NCBI RefSeq assembly: GCF_035987325.1
Contig: NZ_CP108488.1
Location: forward strand, 5,704,001 to 5,768,000
Length of the DNA stretch: 64,000 bases
Direction of reading: 5' to 3'
From: Streptomyces sp. NBC_01244
Lineage (GTDB): Bacteria; Actinomycetota; Actinomycetes; Streptomycetales; Streptomycetaceae
Position numbers and translations under genes: made by a program. The notes under the pieces were generated by a model. It made no database searches. It was not told where the DNA came from and worked only from the letters and a program-made list of their open reading frames with translations. Positions 49,730 to 58,337 of the stretch are shown here, piece after piece (the stretch's first letter is position 1; each line of letters opens with the position of its first letter).

Positions 49730-50295
49730 CAGCCACCTCAGCCACCCCGGCCGTCGTCCTGCGCGAGATGCGCTGGTGGGACATCGGGCCCGTGCTGGAG
49801 CTGGAGCACGAGCTGTTCCCCGAGGACGCCTGGTCCGCCGGGATGTTCTGGTCCGAGCTGGCCCACGCCCGCGGCCCCGGCGCCACCCGCCGCTACGTCG
49901 TGGCGGAGGAGGCCGGCCGGCTCGTCGGCTACGCCGGGCTGGCCGCCGCCGGGGACCTGGCCGACGTACAGACCATCGCCGCGGCCCGCGACCAGTGGGG
50001 CACCGGGCTCGGCGCCCGGCTGCTGACCGAGCTGCTGCGCGCCGCGACCGCCTTCGAATGCGCCGAGGTGCTGCTGGAGGTGCGGGTCGACAACGTCCGG
50101 GCCCAGAAGCTCTACGCCCGCTTCGGTTTCGAGCCGATCGGCTTCCGGCGCGGCTACTACCAGCCCGGCAACGTGGACGCCCTCGTGATGCGCCGACTTA
50201 CCGACCCCGCGGACCCCACGGCCCCCGCGGACCCCGACTCCGCACTCCCCGACTCCGACTCCGTACCCCTGCAAGGTGAGACGACCCATGGCTGA
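49726..50295 (+). CDS. rimI: Ribosomal protein S18-alanine N-acetyltransferase-like
   Basis: GNAT-fold acetyltransferase, 189 residues: [27 protein letters not shown], the acetyl-CoA motif [15 protein letters not shown] (Q/R-x-x-G-x-G/A type) and [30 protein letters not shown]. RimI acetylates the N-terminal Ala of S18 in E. coli; in actinobacteria this neighbour of TsaB/TsaD is assigned the same role by position. A Pro/Asp-rich C-terminal tail is extra. It overlaps tsaD by 8 nt. Confidence 0.85.
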   Translation: MTATSATPAVVLREMRWWDIGPVLELEHELFPEDAWSAGMFWSELAHARGPGATRRYVVAEEAGRLVGYAGLAAAGDLADVQTIAAARDQWGTGLGARLLTELLRAATAFECAEVLLEVRVDNVRAQKLYARFGFEPIGFRRGYYQPGNVDALVMRRLTDPADPTAPADPDSALPDSDSVPLQGETTHG

Positions 50296-51445
50296 CGAAC
50301 CGCTCGTCCTCGGCATCGAGACCTCCTGCGACGAGACCGGCGTCGGCGTCGTCCGCGGCACCACGCTGCTCGCGGACGCCATCGCGTCGAGCGTCGACGA
50401 GCACGCCCGCTTCGGCGGGGTCGTGCCCGAGGTGGCCTCCCGCGCGCACCTGGAGGCGATGGTCCCCACCATCGAGCGCGCCCTGAAGGAGGCCGGGGTC
50501 AGCGCCCGCGACCTCGACGGCATCGCCGTCACCGCCGGCCCCGGCCTCGCGGGGGCCCTGCTGGTGGGCGTCTCCGCCGCGAAGGCCTACGCGTACGCGC
50601 TGGGCAAGCCGCTGTACGGGGTGAACCACTTGGCCTCGCACATCTGCGTCGACCAGCTGGAGCACGGGCCGCTGCCCGAGCCGACGATGGCGCTGCTGGT
50701 CTCCGGCGGGCACTCCTCGCTGCTGCTGGCCCCCGACATCACCTCCGACGTACGGCCGCTCGGCGCGACCATCGACGACGCGGCGGGCGAGGCCTTCGAC
50801 AAGATCGCGCGCGTCCTGCAGCTGGGCTTCCCCGGCGGTCCGGTCATCGACCGGCTCGCACGCGAGGGGGACCCGAAGGCGATCGCCTTCCCGCGCGGGC
50901 TGACGGGGCCGCGCGACGCCCCGTACGACTTCTCCTTCTCCGGGCTCAAGACCTCGGTCGCCCGCTGGATCGAGGCGAAGCGCAAGGCGGGCGAGGACGT
51001 GCCGGTGCGCGATGTGGCGGCCTCCTTCCAGGAAGCCGTGGTGGACGTACTGACGCGCAAGGCGATCCGCGCGTGCAAGGACGAGGGCGTCGACCACCTG
51101 ATGATCGGCGGCGGGGTCGCGGCCAACTCCCGGCTGCGCTCGCTGGCCCAGGAGCGGTGCGACGCCGCGGGGATCATCCTGCGGGTGCCGCGGCCGGGGC
51201 TGTGCACGGACAACGGCGCGATGGTGGCGGCGCTGGGCGCGGAGATGGTCAAGCGGAACAGGGCCCCCTCGGACTGGGACCTGTCGGCGGACTCCTCGCT
51301 TCCGGTCACCGACCCGCATGTTCCCGGCCATTCCCACGGCCATTCCCACGGGGACGGCGACGGGCACGGCCACGGTCACGGGCACGGTCATGCGCACGAC
51401 CACGACCACGTGCACGAGCTGAGCAAGGACAACCTGTACTCGTGA
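50288..51445 (+). CDS. tsaD: tRNA t6A synthase subunit TsaD with histidine-rich tail
   Basis: Catalytic subunit for threonylcarbamoyl transfer to tRNA A37. 385 residues: [16 protein letters not shown], metal-binding His114 and His118 in [23 protein letters not shown], and [11 protein letters not shown]. The last about 45 residues are unusual: after residue 335 comes a run containing 14 His in alternation with Gly, Ala, Ser or Asp ([16 protein letters not shown]...HDHDHVHE). The family normally stops near residue 340. Translationally overlaps rimI and the next gene. Confidence 0.93.
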   Translation: MADEPLVLGIETSCDETGVGVVRGTTLLADAIASSVDEHARFGGVVPEVASRAHLEAMVPTIERALKEAGVSARDLDGIAVTAGPGLAGALLVGVSAAKAYAYALGKPLYGVNHLASHICVDQLEHGPLPEPTMALLVSGGHSSLLLAPDITSDVRPLGATIDDAAGEAFDKIARVLQLGFPGGPVIDRLAREGDPKAIAFPRGLTGPRDAPYDFSFSGLKTSVARWIEAKRKAGEDVPVRDVAASFQEAVVDVLTRKAIRACKDEGVDHLMIGGGVAANSRLRSLAQERCDAAGIILRVPRPGLCTDNGAMVAALGAEMVKRNRAPSDWDLSADSSLPVTDPHVPGHSHGHSHGDGDGHGHGHGHGHAHDHDHVHELSKDNLYS

Positions 51446-51723
51446 GCACCATCGCGCTGATGTGGGAGGCCCGCTCCGTGCCCGGACGGGCCAACGAGCT
51501 GCTGGAGTGGGCCCGTTCGCAGGTCTTGGCCCAAGACCCGGTGCGGCGCGAGGTGTTCAGCGCCCCGCAGGACCGGGTGCTCGTCATCACCTGGTGGCGG
51601 AGTCCCGAGGGGATCGGCGCCGAACTGCCCGAACTGCCGGAGCCCGCAGCCGATTTGATCACGCGGGCGGTCCACCGCTGGCGCTTCGAATCGGTGGAGG
51701 TGGCGGAGCCCGGCGGAAGCTGA
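51442..51723 (+). CDS. Small dimeric alpha/beta-barrel (ABM-like) protein
   Basis: 93 residues, [33 protein letters not shown]..., pattern of strand-helix-strand seen in antibiotic-biosynthesis-monooxygenase-like small proteins. GTG overlaps the tsaD stop (GTGA), so it is coupled to tsaD translation. No catalytic residue can be defined; function unknown. The longer upstream frame is the shadow of tsaD. Confidence 0.65.
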   Translation: MSTIALMWEARSVPGRANELLEWARSQVLAQDPVRREVFSAPQDRVLVITWWRSPEGIGAELPELPEPAADLITRAVHRWRFESVEVAEPGGS

Positions 51724-51790
51724 GCCTCAGCCGGGCGGCCGCCGCCGCGACGCACGCCCGGACCCGTGGCGTGCGGATATGGTCATGTGC

Positions 51791-52453
51791 ATGCCCCGCC
51801 GTGACCTGCCGCCGCCGCCCCCTCCGCCGCACCTGCGCGCCTGGTTCGACGAGCACGCCGTACGGGCCGTACGGGCCGACCGTGCCCGTTTCCTGGGGGA
51901 GCTCGGGCGGCGCAGTCTGGGCTTCGGCCGGCTCGTGCTCCTCTGGTCGGTCTCGGCGGTCTTCGCCCTGGGCTGGACCTTCGTCGGCATGGCGCTGATG
52001 GCCATCGAGACGCACGAGCCGCTCGCGTACCTCTTCGGCCTCACCTTCGCCGTGCTCGGCGTGGGCGTGCTGATACCGGCCGGGTTCTGGTTCGCCTGGG
52101 GCGCCAAGCGGGACCGGCAGGTGCGCCGGCTGCTGTGCGCCTGGGCGGAGCTGGACCGGGACCCGCCCGTGGACGCCGCCGTACGCGCGCCCGGACGCAG
52201 CCTGATCTGGCTGCTGGCCTCCTTCGCCCTGGGCGGGCTCGGGCTCTGGGTGACCTTCGCGTCGGCCGCGACGGCCCGGCCCGGCGCCGACACCTACGGC
52301 GAGGTCGCCTACACCATGGGCCTCGGCATGATCCTGTGGATCACCGCCCTGCTGGGCCTCGGCAAGGCGGGCGCGCACTACCGGTGGGCGCTGCGCGCCT
52401 TCGGGAGAGGGCTCCGGGGGACCGGCGGGCCGTCAGGGGCGGGCGGTCGGTGA
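51791..52453 (+). CDS. Membrane protein of unknown function, four predicted helices
   Basis: 220 residues: proline-rich start (MPRRDLPPPPPPPH), then hydrophobic segments near 47-70, 77-98, 136-158 and 169-188 separated by charged loops. No recognised domain. The ATG is preceded by TATGGT (51778-51783) ending 7 nt upstream, no ribosome binding site: probably leaderless. An in-frame GTG at 51779 would overlap that hexamer. It ends 21 nt inside the convergent methyltransferase gene. Confidence 0.6.
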   Translation: MPRRDLPPPPPPPHLRAWFDEHAVRAVRADRARFLGELGRRSLGFGRLVLLWSVSAVFALGWTFVGMALMAIETHEPLAYLFGLTFAVLGVGVLIPAGFWFAWGAKRDRQVRRLLCAWAELDRDPPVDAAVRAPGRSLIWLLASFALGGLGLWVTFASAATARPGADTYGEVAYTMGLGMILWITALLGLGKAGAHYRWALRAFGRGLRGTGGPSGAGGR

Positions 52454-53611
52454 GCCGATCAGCATCGAGGGGGCCCCGGCGACCCGGGTCAGGAACACCG
52501 TGGCGGAGTTCGGCCCCTGCGGCTTCACCTTCCTGCGCAGCTCCTCGGGCTCGATCGCGGAGCCGCGCTTCTTCACCGTGAGGATGCCGACCCCGCGCTC
52601 GCGCAGCAGCGCCTTGAGCTTCTTCAGCCCGAACGGCAGCACGTCGGTGATCTCGTACGAGGTCGCGTACGGGGTCTCGCGCAGCTCGTCGGCGGTGATG
52701 TACGCGATGGTCGGGTCGATCAGCCGCCCGCCCAGCTGCTCGGCGACCTCGGCGACGAGGTGGGCGCGGATCACGGCGCCGTCGGGCTCGTAGAGGTAGC
52801 GGCCGACGGGACCGGCCTCGGGGTCGGGCAGCGGATCGGCGGTCGCCAGCGCGCGCGGACCGGGCAGCAGGGTGGCCCGGATCTCGCCCGGGGCCGTCCC
52901 GAACCACAGCACGGCCTCCTTCACGTCCCCCTGGTCGGAGATCCACTCGGCCTGGGCCTCGGCGGGCACCGCCTCGTGCGGGATCCCGGGGGCGATCTTG
53001 ATGGCGGCGACCTTCGCGGCCCGGGCGGTGGCGATCGCCCAGGACAGCGGAGGGGAGTAGGACTCCGGGTCGAAGATGCGGCCGCGTCCGCCCCGGCGGG
53101 CCGGGTCGATGAAGACGGCGTCGTAGCCGGCGGTGTCGACCTCCGTCACGTCGGCCTCCCGGACCTCGATCAGGTCCGCCAGTCCCAGGGCCGCGGCATT
53201 GGCGCGCGCGACGGCGACGGTCAGCGGATCGTGGTCCACCGCCAGGACGCGGATGCCGAGCCGGGCCAGGGCGAGGGCGTCGCCGCCGATCCCGCAGCAG
53301 AGGTCCGCGAGGCTCCGTACGCCCAGGGCGGCGAGCCGCTCGGCGCGGTACGAGGCCACCGAGGCGCGGGTGGCCATCTCTCCGCCGCCGGGGGTGAAGT
53401 ACATCCGGTGGGCGTCCTCGGCCCCGAACTTCGCCACCGCGCGCTGCCGCAGCCGGGCCTGTCCGAGGGCGGCGGAGACCAGGGCGGCGGGGTGTTCGCG
53501 GCGCAGCCGGGTGGCGACGGCGAGCTCCCGGGCGGGGTCGTAGTCCCGGAGCGAGTCGAGGAGGGCGTGGCCCTCGGGGGCGAGGAGCGCGGCGAAGTCT
53601 TCGGGGGTCAC
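52433..53611 (-). CDS. SAM-dependent methyltransferase, class I, THUMP-like
   Basis: 392 residues: N-terminal alpha-helical part (about 1-90), a Rossmann SAM-binding domain with LADLCCGIGGDALALARLG and VDHDPLTVAVARANA (motifs I and II), VFIDPARRGGRGR (motif IV-like D-P-[AP]-R), then a C-terminal THUMP-like domain ending RVAGAPSMLIGSP. Probably an RNA or small-molecule methyltransferase; target unknown. GTG 53611 is preferred since GACAAT (53618-53623, minus strand) ends 6 nt upstream; a longer start at 53629 would begin in that hexamer. Confidence 0.8.
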   Translation of the reverse strand: MTPEDFAALLAPEGHALLDSLRDYDPARELAVATRLRREHPAALVSAALGQARLRQRAVAKFGAEDAHRMYFTPGGGEMATRASVASYRAERLAALGVRSLADLCCGIGGDALALARLGIRVLAVDHDPLTVAVARANAAALGLADLIEVREADVTEVDTAGYDAVFIDPARRGGRGRIFDPESYSPPLSWAIATARAAKVAAIKIAPGIPHEAVPAEAQAEWISDQGDVKEAVLWFGTAPGEIRATLLPGPRALATADPLPDPEAGPVGRYLYEPDGAVIRAHLVAEVAEQLGGRLIDPTIAYITADELRETPYATSYEITDVLPFGLKKLKALLRERGVGILTVKKRGSAIEPEELRRKVKPQGPNSATVFLTRVAGAPSMLIGSPTARP

Positions 53612-53711
53612 GGGTCCATTGTCGGCCACGGTGGGCCACTCGGAGGAAGGTCGGATCCGCCTCGCGGTGTCGGCCGGGGTGCGTGCGTGGCTGGTGTAAA
53701 GATGCCCAACT

Positions 53712-54677
53712 ATGCAGCTAGTCCGACAAACGGAAGATAAGACGCAACACGGTCACCGGATCGCGGCAGTCGCGCGCGGCCGGTTGGGTACGGCCGCGAT
53801 GGCCGCACTGCTCGTCGCCGCACTCGGCACGGGCTGCGGAGCCGGCGGGTCCGATACGCCGGACAAGGCCGCCAAGGCGAAGGCCGCCGCGGGCGCCGCC
53901 GGCGAGCAGGCCGGAGCGGCCGGAGCGCTCGGCACCTACGCCGAGAAGCTGAAGGCCCTTCAGCAGGTGAGGGTCGTGGCCGCGAAGAAGTGGGGGCTGG
54001 CCAAGCCGCCGCTCGTCGCTCCGCAGGCGCCCAAGGAGAAGCCGGAGATCAGCACCCGCGACGGCTTCGAGGTCGAGGGCCAGGACGAGCTGCCCCCGGT
54101 CTTCACCACGGTCCCCACGGAGGAGAAGGTCGTCTTCCTGACGATCGACGACGGGGCCGAGAAGGACCCCGAGTTCCTGAAGATGATGCAGGAACTGAAG
54201 CTCCCGTACACCGCCTTCCTGAGCGACTACCTGGTCCGGGACAACTACCCGTACTTCAAGGAGATGCAGGCGGCGGGCGTCACGCTGAACAACCACACGC
54301 TCAACCACCGCTACATGCCCGCACTCTCCTACGAGAAGCAGCGCCAGGAGATCTGCGGACAGCAGGACACGATCGAGAAGACGTTCGGCAAGCGGCCGAC
54401 GCTCTTCCGGCCGCCGTACGGGAACTACAACGAGGACACGCTGCGCGCGGCCAAGTCCTGCGGGATCAAGGCCGTTCCGCTGTGGAACGAGGAGGCCTTC
54501 CCCAACCGGATGGACTGGCGGGAGTGGGACAAGGACCTGCACCCCGGGGACATCATCCTCACGCACTTCCGGGGCAAGGAAGACTGGAAGGGCAGCATGA
54601 CTGACATGATCCGTCACGTCATGAAGACCGTCACGGACAAGGGTTACGCCGTGGCCCGCCTGGAGGATTACTTGTGA
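53712..54677 (+). CDS. Polysaccharide deacetylase (NodB-type), putative lipoprotein, first of tandem pair
   Basis: 321 residues: N-terminal hydrophobic stretch with possible lipobox ending at Cys42 (GTGC, imperfect -3 residue), a variable linker, then a NodB domain from about 135 with TIDDGAEKDP, NNHTLNHRY (His triad) and RPPYGNYNEDT. All family motifs needed for metal-dependent deacetylation are present, though the first is TIDDG rather than TFDDG. Likely acts on peptidoglycan or a surface polymer. Overlaps the next gene by 4 nt. Confidence 0.85.
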   Translation: MQLVRQTEDKTQHGHRIAAVARGRLGTAAMAALLVAALGTGCGAGGSDTPDKAAKAKAAAGAAGEQAGAAGALGTYAEKLKALQQVRVVAAKKWGLAKPPLVAPQAPKEKPEISTRDGFEVEGQDELPPVFTTVPTEEKVVFLTIDDGAEKDPEFLKMMQELKLPYTAFLSDYLVRDNYPYFKEMQAAGVTLNNHTLNHRYMPALSYEKQRQEICGQQDTIEKTFGKRPTLFRPPYGNYNEDTLRAAKSCGIKAVPLWNEEAFPNRMDWREWDKDLHPGDIILTHFRGKEDWKGSMTDMIRHVMKTVTDKGYAVARLEDYL

Positions 54678-55558
54678 AGTACGCGCGCCGGTTCGTAGCC
54701 GGAACGCTGACGGCCGGCGCGCTCGCGCTGTCCCTGACGGGGTGCGGGGACAGCGTGGACCCCATCGAACGACTGGGGCGCAAGACCACGGAGGCCAGAG
54801 CGACTCCGTCGCCCTCGGGGGCGGCCTCCCCCTCCGCCGCGGGCCGGGGACCGGTGGCCGCGGCGGACGAGGCGTACAAGAAGTGGGGCCTCAGCGGCCC
54901 CCTCCAGTACGCGCCCAAGCCGGCCGTCAAACCCCGGATCGCGCCGGCCAAGGCGGGGCGGGTCCAGGTCATCGACCGAATACCCGTCCCGGCGGACGAC
55001 AAGGTCGTCTTCCTGACGTTCGACGACGGCGCCGAGAAGAACCCCGAGTTCCTCACGATGGCCGCCGATCTGAAACTGCCGATCAGCATGTTCCTGACGG
55101 ACAACATCGCCTCGTCGGACTACGGCCACTTCGAAAAGCTCCGCGACAACGGCTCCGGCAGCACGATAAACAACCACACCCTGACGCACCCGAATCTCCG
55201 GACCCTGTCCTTCGAGGCACAGAAGAAGGAGATATGCGGGCAGCAGGACCGCCTGGAGACGCGCTTCGGCAAGCGGCCGGCGCTCTTCCGCCCGCCGTAC
55301 GGCAATCACAACGACGACACCCTCAGGGCCGCGCACGAGTGCGGGATATCCCGGCTCCTCCTGTGGCGCGTGTCGATGCAGATCAACAACTTCCAGTACG
55401 CCGAGGGCTCCGCCCTCAAACCGGGTGACATCATCCTGGCCCACTTCCGCGGCCCCTCCGAGCTGAAGGGCACCACGGAGACCGAGATGACGACCCGGAT
55501 GCTCCGGCGGATACAGGAGCAGGGCTACCGGATCGGCCGCCTGGAGGACTACCTATAG
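54674..55558 (+). CDS. Polysaccharide deacetylase (NodB-type), lipoprotein, second of tandem pair
   Basis: 294 residues: signal peptide with good lipobox LTGC (Cys24), a Pro/Ser-rich spacer, then the NodB domain with TFDDGAEKNP, NNHTLTHPN, RPPYGNHNDDT and HFRGPSELKG. It is clearly a paralogue of the preceding gene (both have GDIILxHFRG and KxRxRLEDYL-like ends, and both contain CGQQD), so this is a tandem duplication. GTG overlaps the first gene's stop. Confidence 0.87.
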   Translation: MKYARRFVAGTLTAGALALSLTGCGDSVDPIERLGRKTTEARATPSPSGAASPSAAGRGPVAAADEAYKKWGLSGPLQYAPKPAVKPRIAPAKAGRVQVIDRIPVPADDKVVFLTFDDGAEKNPEFLTMAADLKLPISMFLTDNIASSDYGHFEKLRDNGSGSTINNHTLTHPNLRTLSFEAQKKEICGQQDRLETRFGKRPALFRPPYGNHNDDTLRAAHECGISRLLLWRVSMQINNFQYAEGSALKPGDIILAHFRGPSELKGTTETEMTTRMLRRIQEQGYRIGRLEDYL

Positions 55559-55560
55559 GA

Positions 55561-56985
55561 CTACCGGTAGGACGGGGCCGGATGGGGTTCGGGCCCGGTG
55601 ACCTGCGGAGTGATCGTCGTTTCCGCCGGGCCCCGGGCGTCCGCCTCGCGTTGTCTTTCGGTGCTGTCGGAGATGCGCAGCAACAGGGCGATCATGATCC
55701 AGTTGGCCAGGAGGGACGAGCCGCCCGCGGCCAGGAAGGGCAGCGCCTTGCCCGTCAGCGGGATCAGCCCCGTGACGCCGCCCGCCACCACGAAGACCTG
55801 GAGCGCGAGGGCCGACGAGAGGCCCACCGCCAGCAGCTTGCCGAAGGGGTCGCGGGCGCCCAGCGCCATCCGCAGCCCGCGCTGCACGAGGAGCGCGTAG
55901 AGGATCAGGACGGCCATGACCCCGGCCAGGCCGAGCTCCTCGCCCACCGTCGTCAGGATGAAGTCGCTGCGGCCCGCGAACTTGATCAGTTCGGGATGGC
56001 CCATGCCGAGGCCCGTGCCGGAGATGCCGCCCGTGCCGAAGCTGAACAGCGCCTGCGCCGACTGGTCCGAGATGACGCCCGGCGGCCGGTCCTTCCAGTA
56101 GTACGACAGCGGGTTCAGCCAGGCGGCCACGCGGGCCTTGACGTGTGGTTCCGTCATGCCCACCACGAAGGCGCCCGCCGAGGCGAGGACCAGGCCGACG
56201 ACGATCCAGCCGGTGCGTTCCGTGGCCACGTAGAGCATGACCACGAACACGCCGAAGAAGATCAGAGAGGTGCCGAGGTCGCGCTCGAAGACCAGCACCA
56301 TCAGCGAGATGATCCACACCGTGATGAGGGGGCCGAGCTGGCGCATCGGCGGCAGCCGCATGCCCAGGAACTTGCGGCCCGACAGGGCCAGCGCGTCCCG
56401 GTGGATCACCAGGTAGCCCGCGAAGAAGACCGCGATCATGATCTTCACGAACTCGCCGGGCTGGAGCGAGAGCCCGCCGATGATGATCCAGCGCTTCGCC
56501 CCGTAGGTGTCCGCGCCGAAGAAGGCGGGCGCGATCAGCGCCACCAGCGCGATGACCATCGTGATGTAGATGAACCGCTGCAGCAGCCGGTGGTCGCGCA
56601 GCAGCCCCAGCACCGCGATGCAGGCCGCGACGCCGATCACCGTCCACATCAGCTGGCCGGGCGCCACCGCCGGGGAGTTGTACCGGTCGAGGTACCCCTG
56701 GTCGAGGCGGTGCAGCAGCACCAGCCCCAGCCCGGTCAGCAGCAGGGCCAGTGGGAAGACCAGCGGATCCGCGTACGCCGCGAACCGGCGCACGGCCAGG
56801 TGACCCACCAGTGCGAGCAGCGTCATGCTGACCACGAAGCCGGTGAGACCGGACGGCAGCTCGTCGTTCATCGCGAGGCCGGCGCTGATGTGGCCGGAAA
56901 TGGTCACGGCGAGGACGAGGACGAGCAGCAGTGCTTCCGTGCGGCGGCGCGCGCCCGCCGTGGTCAGGGGTTTCAGTCCACGCAC
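55561..56985 (-). CDS. FtsW/RodA/SpoVE-family peptidoglycan polymerase-like protein
   Basis: 474 residues with about ten hydrophobic helices; shape, elongation, division and sporulation (SEDS) family. Family residues: FGAKRWIIIGGLSLQPGEFVKI, VFERDLGTSLIFF (catalytic Asp region), LGMGHPELIKFAGRSDFIL, GVTGLIPLTGKALPFLAAGGSSL. Adjacent class B PBP partner is not present here. GTG start overlaps the LCP gene's end by 13 nt on the same strand, so these are co-transcribed, LCP first. Confidence 0.85.
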   Translation of the reverse strand: MRGLKPLTTAGARRRTEALLLVLVLAVTISGHISAGLAMNDELPSGLTGFVVSMTLLALVGHLAVRRFAAYADPLVFPLALLLTGLGLVLLHRLDQGYLDRYNSPAVAPGQLMWTVIGVAACIAVLGLLRDHRLLQRFIYITMVIALVALIAPAFFGADTYGAKRWIIIGGLSLQPGEFVKIMIAVFFAGYLVIHRDALALSGRKFLGMRLPPMRQLGPLITVWIISLMVLVFERDLGTSLIFFGVFVVMLYVATERTGWIVVGLVLASAGAFVVGMTEPHVKARVAAWLNPLSYYWKDRPPGVISDQSAQALFSFGTGGISGTGLGMGHPELIKFAGRSDFILTTVGEELGLAGVMAVLILYALLVQRGLRMALGARDPFGKLLAVGLSSALALQVFVVAGGVTGLIPLTGKALPFLAAGGSSLLANWIMIALLLRISDSTERQREADARGPAETTITPQVTGPEPHPAPSYR

Positions 56986-58280
56986 GGGACGCCGCCGCCG
57001 TCGATGGCGGCGGCCGCGCCGCCGCTCCGGGACGGTGCGGGCGCGGGGGCCGGCGCGGAGCTCCGGGGGGAGCCTGCGGCGGAGCCCTGCGGCGCGGGCG
57101 GTGTGCCCGGTGAGGAGGGGGCGGCGCCAGGCGCGCTCGGGCTCGCAGTGGCCCCGGGCCCGATCCGCTCGGCTATGAACCGCTTTATCTTCATATCATC
57201 TACGACGTTTATCTCGGCGTCGTGGTTCCTCCCGAAGCGCTCGATGGGAAGGGTCACAAACTCCACGTTGCCTCCGGACAGGTTCTTCGCCTGCTTCGCG
57301 AACGACAGCAGGTCCCACCCCTGATCGGTGACGACGTCCTGCTTCGCCGCGTCGATCAGCTTGATCAGCTTCACCGGATCGGTGAAGGTCCCGGCCTGGT
57401 TCAGCTGGTGGGTGGCCCCCGCCAGGAACGCCTGCTGCCGCTTCGTCCGGTCCAGGTCGCCCATGGTCAGACCGTGCCGCTGCCGTACGAAGGCCAGCGA
57501 CTGCTGCCCGTCGAGCGTCTGCCGCCCGGCCGGGAAGTCGGCTCCCGAGTACCGGTCCTTCACCGGCTTGTTCAGACACACCGGTACGCCGCCCAGCGCG
57601 TCCGCGAGGTGGTAGAAGCCGGCCAGGTTCAGCTCGGCGAAGTGGTCGATCGGCACGCCCAGGAAGGTGCGCACCGTCTCCAGCTCCGCCTTGCGGCCCG
57701 CCTCGCGCCCCTCGCGCTCCAGCTGCCGAGGGTCCTTGACCCCCTTGGCCGCGAGCTGCTCCTCCACCTTGGCCTTCGCCCGCCCGTAAGCCTCCTTGAT
57801 CTTGGCCTTGCCGGTGAAACCGGGCACGCCGCGCAGCTCGACGAAGTCGTCGCGCGGCACCGAGAAGGCCTTGGCCCTGCTGCCGTCGCCGGGGACGTGC
57901 AACAGGATCAGGGTGTTGGTGTTGTAGCCGCCGACGTCGGAGCTCGCACCCGCGTGCAGCTTGTCCAGGACCGCCGGGGGGAGGTCCTCGCCGTTCTGGT
58001 CCCGGCGGCTGTCCAGGCCCATCAGCAGGATGTTCGCATCGCCGTACTTGGACTTCTCGGCGCCCTCCAGGGCCTTGGAGCTGCCGATGCTGGAGGCGAG
58101 GTCGTCGTACAGGTACCAGGCGGTCGCCCCCGCGAGCACCACCAGGGCGCAGCCGGACGCCAGCAGGGTGCGGGTGAGCCGGCGGCCACGGGTGAGCCGG
58201 CGGCTGCGGGTGAGCCGGCGGCTGCGGGACGCGGGCACCGGGGGCTTCGGTTCACGGGGCTTCCTGCGGTGGGCGCTCAT
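56973..58280 (-). CDS. LytR-CpsA-Psr (LCP) family protein
   Basis: 435 residues: basic N-terminus with a threefold RRLTR repeat, one membrane helix (TLLASGCALVVLAGATAWYLY), then an LCP domain with NILLMGLDSR, NTNTLILLHVPGDG, SVPRDDFVEL (Arg/Asp catalytic set) and the ADFPAGRQTLDGQQSLAFVRQRHGL motif. LCP proteins ligate wall teichoic acid or arabinogalactan-type glycans from lipid carriers to peptidoglycan. A low-complexity Ala/Pro/Ser tail follows. Confidence 0.87.
   Translation of the reverse strand: MSAHRRKPREPKPPVPASRSRRLTRSRRLTRGRRLTRTLLASGCALVVLAGATAWYLYDDLASSIGSSKALEGAEKSKYGDANILLMGLDSRRDQNGEDLPPAVLDKLHAGASSDVGGYNTNTLILLHVPGDGSRAKAFSVPRDDFVELRGVPGFTGKAKIKEAYGRAKAKVEEQLAAKGVKDPRQLEREGREAGRKAELETVRTFLGVPIDHFAELNLAGFYHLADALGGVPVCLNKPVKDRYSGADFPAGRQTLDGQQSLAFVRQRHGLTMGDLDRTKRQQAFLAGATHQLNQAGTFTDPVKLIKLIDAAKQDVVTDQGWDLLSFAKQAKNLSGGNVEFVTLPIERFGRNHDAEINVVDDMKIKRFIAERIGPGATASPSAPGAAPSSPGTPPAPQGSAAGSPRSSAPAPAPAPSRSGGAAAAIDGGGVPCVD
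58173..58226 (+). repeat. Three 18-bp tandem units inside the LCP coding region
   Basis: GGTGAGCC begins at 58173, 58191 and 58209, an exact 18-bp period on the + strand; in the LCP reading direction they encode three copies of a six-residue RRLTR-type unit before the membrane helix. Copy number is likely to vary between strains. Confidence 0.85.
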
Positions 58281-58337
58281 GCCTGTCGATGCTGGGGTAC
58301 CGGTGCTGAAGGAACCCTGAGGGTCCTGAAGGCGCCT

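Noticed and set aside
58173..58226. Possible CRISPR array at the 18-bp repeat
   Set aside because: Units are contiguous without spacers, three copies only, and lie in frame within the LCP gene.
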